From assembly GCA_017940605.1 (NCBI GenBank), contig JAGAYF010000006.1:1-64000 (forward strand): 64,000 bases of DNA, given 5' to 3'. Positions 62,318-64,000 of the stretch are shown one piece after another. This DNA is from Bacteroidaceae bacterium (GTDB lineage Bacteria > Bacteroidota > Bacteroidia > Bacteroidales > Bacteroidaceae). The translations under genes and the position numbers were made by a program. Every line of letters starts with the position of its first letter. The stretch's first letter is position 1. Under the pieces are notes generated by a model. That model did not search any database, was not told the DNA's origin, and was given only the letters and a program-made list of their open reading frames with translations.

Positions 62318-63163
62318 ATGCCTAAGATTCAGTTCACCAAGATGCACGGCGCAGGCAATGACTACATATATGTAGATACTACCCGCTTCCCCATCGATCA
62401 CCCACAAGAAGCGGCCATCCGATGGAGTCGGCCACACACTGGCGTGGGCAGCGACGGACTGATTCTGATTGGGACATCCGACAAGGCCGACTTTTCCATG
62501 CGCATGTTCAACAACGACGGAAGCGAAGGCCGCATGTGCGGCAACGGCGTGCGCTGCGTGGGTAAATACGTATATGACCACGGCATGACCCACAACAAGA
62601 CCGTCACTATTGAGACCTTGGCCGGCATCAAGACGTTGCAACTCTTCACCGACCAGCACAACCGCGTGGAAAAGGCCACTGTAGACATGGGCACTCCCAT
62701 ACTGAATGACAAAACTCAGCTCGCCACTGAAGATGGCAGCTTGCTGGTTGGAAACATTGAAGCCGAAAGAAAGACATATCAAGGCACATTCGTATCCATG
62801 GGCAATCCCCACTTTGTCATTTTCGTGAATGATATCACCAACATAGCTCTTGAAACAGAAGGTCCAGCCCTGGAACATCACCCCATGTTTCCCGAAGGAT
62901 GCAATATCGAATTTGTTCAGGTGTTGCCCGACGGCGCATTGCGTACCCGTGTCTGGGAACGTGGTACAGGCATCACCCTAGCCTGCGGAACAGGTGCGTG
63001 CGCCACTGCCGTTGCGGCAAGCCTCAATGGAAAGAGCGGCAGAAAGAGCAGCATTCTTATGGACGGTGGCCAGTTGGACATTGAATGGGACGAGCAAAAC
63101 AACCATGTCTTCATGACAGGGCCTGCCGCCACCGTCTTTGAAGGAGAATTGGAAATAGACTAA
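62318..63163 (+). CDS. dapF: Diaminopimelate epimerase
   Basis: DapF converts LL- to meso-diaminopimelate for lysine and peptidoglycan synthesis. The 281-residue protein carries the two catalytic cysteines, Cys74 in EGRMCGNGVRC and Cys223 in ACGTGACATAV, and the start FTKMHGAGNDYIYVD. A -7 box TACTTTTG at 62281-62288 gives a leader of about 30 nt. dapL follows after 14 bp, so the last two steps to meso-diaminopimelate are co-transcribed. Confidence 0.97.
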   Translation: MPKIQFTKMHGAGNDYIYVDTTRFPIDHPQEAAIRWSRPHTGVGSDGLILIGTSDKADFSMRMFNNDGSEGRMCGNGVRCVGKYVYDHGMTHNKTVTIETLAGIKTLQLFTDQHNRVEKATVDMGTPILNDKTQLATEDGSLLVGNIEAERKTYQGTFVSMGNPHFVIFVNDITNIALETEGPALEHHPMFPEGCNIEFVQVLPDGALRTRVWERGTGITLACGTGACATAVAASLNGKSGRKSSILMDGGQLDIEWDEQNNHVFMTGPAATVFEGELEID

Positions 63164-63177
63164 AGGACATAGCAACG

Positions 63178-64000
63178 ATGGCACATATCAATCATAATTT
63201 TCTGAAACTGCAAAAGAACTATCTCTTCAGCGACATTGCCAAAAAAGTTCGCGCCTTTCAAGAGGAACACCCCGAAGCCCACATCATCAGTCTGGGCATC
63301 GGCGACGTAACTCAACCGCTTGCCCCCGCCGTCATAAGTGCCATGCATCAGGCAGTAGACGAAATGGCGCAAGGCAATACCTTTCGCGGCTACGGTCCGG
63401 AGCAAGGTTATTCCTTTTTGCAGCAAGCCATCATCGACCACGACTTCAAGCCGCGCGGCATCAGCCTTGACTTAGACGAAGTGTTCATCAACGACGGTGC
63501 GAAGAGCGACACGGGAAACATTGGCGACATCCTCAGTTTGGCCAATAGCATAGGTGTTACCGACCCCATCTATCCCGTTTACATTGACAGCAACGTCATG
63601 AGCGGTCGCGCAGGGGACTTGCTCAATGGTAAATGGAGCAATATCCACTACATGCCCTGCACGGCAGGGAACAACTTCACCCCTGCCATTCCTCAGGAGA
63701 AAATAGATATCATCTACCTGTGCTATCCCAACAATCCCACAGGGACTGTCATTACTCGCGCTGAGCTGGAAAAATGGGTAGACTACGCCATGCGCCATAA
63801 TTCACTCATCATGTACGATGCTGCCTACGAGGCCTACATACAGGATGAGCAAACACCCCATTCCATCTACGAGATTGAGGATGCCAAGCAGTGTGCCATA
63901 GAGTTCCACAGCTACTCCAAGACTGCAGGTTTCACAGGCGTGCGTTGCGGATACACCATTGTTCCCAAAGCACTCACCGCCTTGTCCGACGCAGGCGAAG
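63178..64000 (+). CDS. dapL: LL-diaminopimelate aminotransferase (cut by window end)
   Basis: DapL makes LL-diaminopimelate directly from tetrahydrodipicolinate with glutamate, bypassing the succinylase route. The visible 274 residues start MAHINHNFLKLQKNYLFSDI and include IISLGIGDVTQPLAP, GYGPEQGYSFLQQAI, NDGAKSDTGNI, LCYPNNPTGTVIT, YDAAYEAYI and the PLP lysine region SYSKTAGFTGVRCGY. These text blocks are diagnostic for the DapL subgroup. The C-terminal third lies beyond the window. It is in an operon with dapF. Confidence 0.97.
   Translation, partial: MAHINHNFLKLQKNYLFSDIAKKVRAFQEEHPEAHIISLGIGDVTQPLAPAVISAMHQAVDEMAQGNTFRGYGPEQGYSFLQQAIIDHDFKPRGISLDLDEVFINDGAKSDTGNIGDILSLANSIGVTDPIYPVYIDSNVMSGRAGDLLNGKWSNIHYMPCTAGNNFTPAIPQEKIDIIYLCYPNNPTGTVITRAELEKWVDYAMRHNSLIMYDAAYEAYIQDEQTPHSIYEIEDAKQCAIEFHSYSKTAGFTGVRCGYTIVPKALTALSDAGE

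Overview
The window is a bacterial chromosome segment from the order Bacteroidales, probably a gut Bacteroidaceae or Prevotellaceae member. The signs are TAnnTTTG -7 promoter boxes in front of most transcription units, almost no Shine-Dalgarno sequences, many lipoproteins and secreted glycosidases, a TonB-dependent receptor, a DUF4296 lipoprotein, DapL-type lysine synthesis, a DAHP synthase/chorismate mutase fusion, and a surface protein with a typical Bacteroidales C-terminal tail. Most genes look chromosomal. I found no integrase, transposase, CRISPR array or phage module.

Layout. 1-7.1 kb (mostly minus strand): the start of groES, a degenerate GH127-like protein overlapping an AlkD-type repair gene, a reverse rubrerythrin (plus), and an operon of AICAR formyltransferase, panB and an MFS transporter, then a secreted unknown protein. 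7.2-18 kb: a structured inverted-repeat element, a GH2 beta-galactosidase, a 1250-residue surface protein, argR, rfbA and a lipoprotein aldose epimerase. 18-24 kb: the minus-strand operon ileS / DksA-like / lspA / DUF4296 lipoprotein, then tRNA-Ser(CGA). 24-33 kb: a TonB receptor, then an aromatic amino acid operon (prephenate dehydratase, aminotransferase, beta-helix lipoprotein, DAHP synthase-chorismate mutase, prephenate dehydrogenase, threonine aldolase). 33-41 kb: a full GH127 enzyme, two tandem secreted metallophosphatases, an M19 dipeptidase with a degenerate C26-like domain, and PepD. 41-47 kb: an XRE regulator, a long AT-rich gene-free stretch, holA, AMP nucleosidase, a solitary HSDR_N nuclease, a coiled-coil zinc ribbon protein and Nif3. 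47-58 kb: a secreted unknown protein, agmatine deiminase, a GH106-like glycosidase, small secreted proteins, a small winged-helix protein, DoxX, a ferritin-like protein, an AraC regulator and a SHOCT membrane protein. 58-64 kb: a candidate small RNA, a helicase IV-like protein, N-carbamoylputrescine amidase, dapF and dapL (cut by the window end).

The most interesting signal is in front of pheA. An 18-codon open frame encodes MMCNLYGFSFYFYYFATK, so eight of residues 6-15 are Phe or Tyr. It is followed by a strong GC hairpin with a T-run, and by an upstream segment that mimics one arm of that hairpin. This has the form of a classical transcription attenuator that senses Phe and Tyr charging and controls an operon making both amino acids. 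A Bacteroidales promoter and two direct repeats lie upstream of it.

Other non-coding signals are: a degenerate intergenic repeat family (five copies), a five-unit tandem array with an exact 22-bp period, a candidate 6S-like small RNA of about 175 nt with its own promoter and terminator, and a 122-bp nested inverted repeat near 7.2 kb. All functional assignments come from reading sequence motifs. No database search or folding calculation was run.
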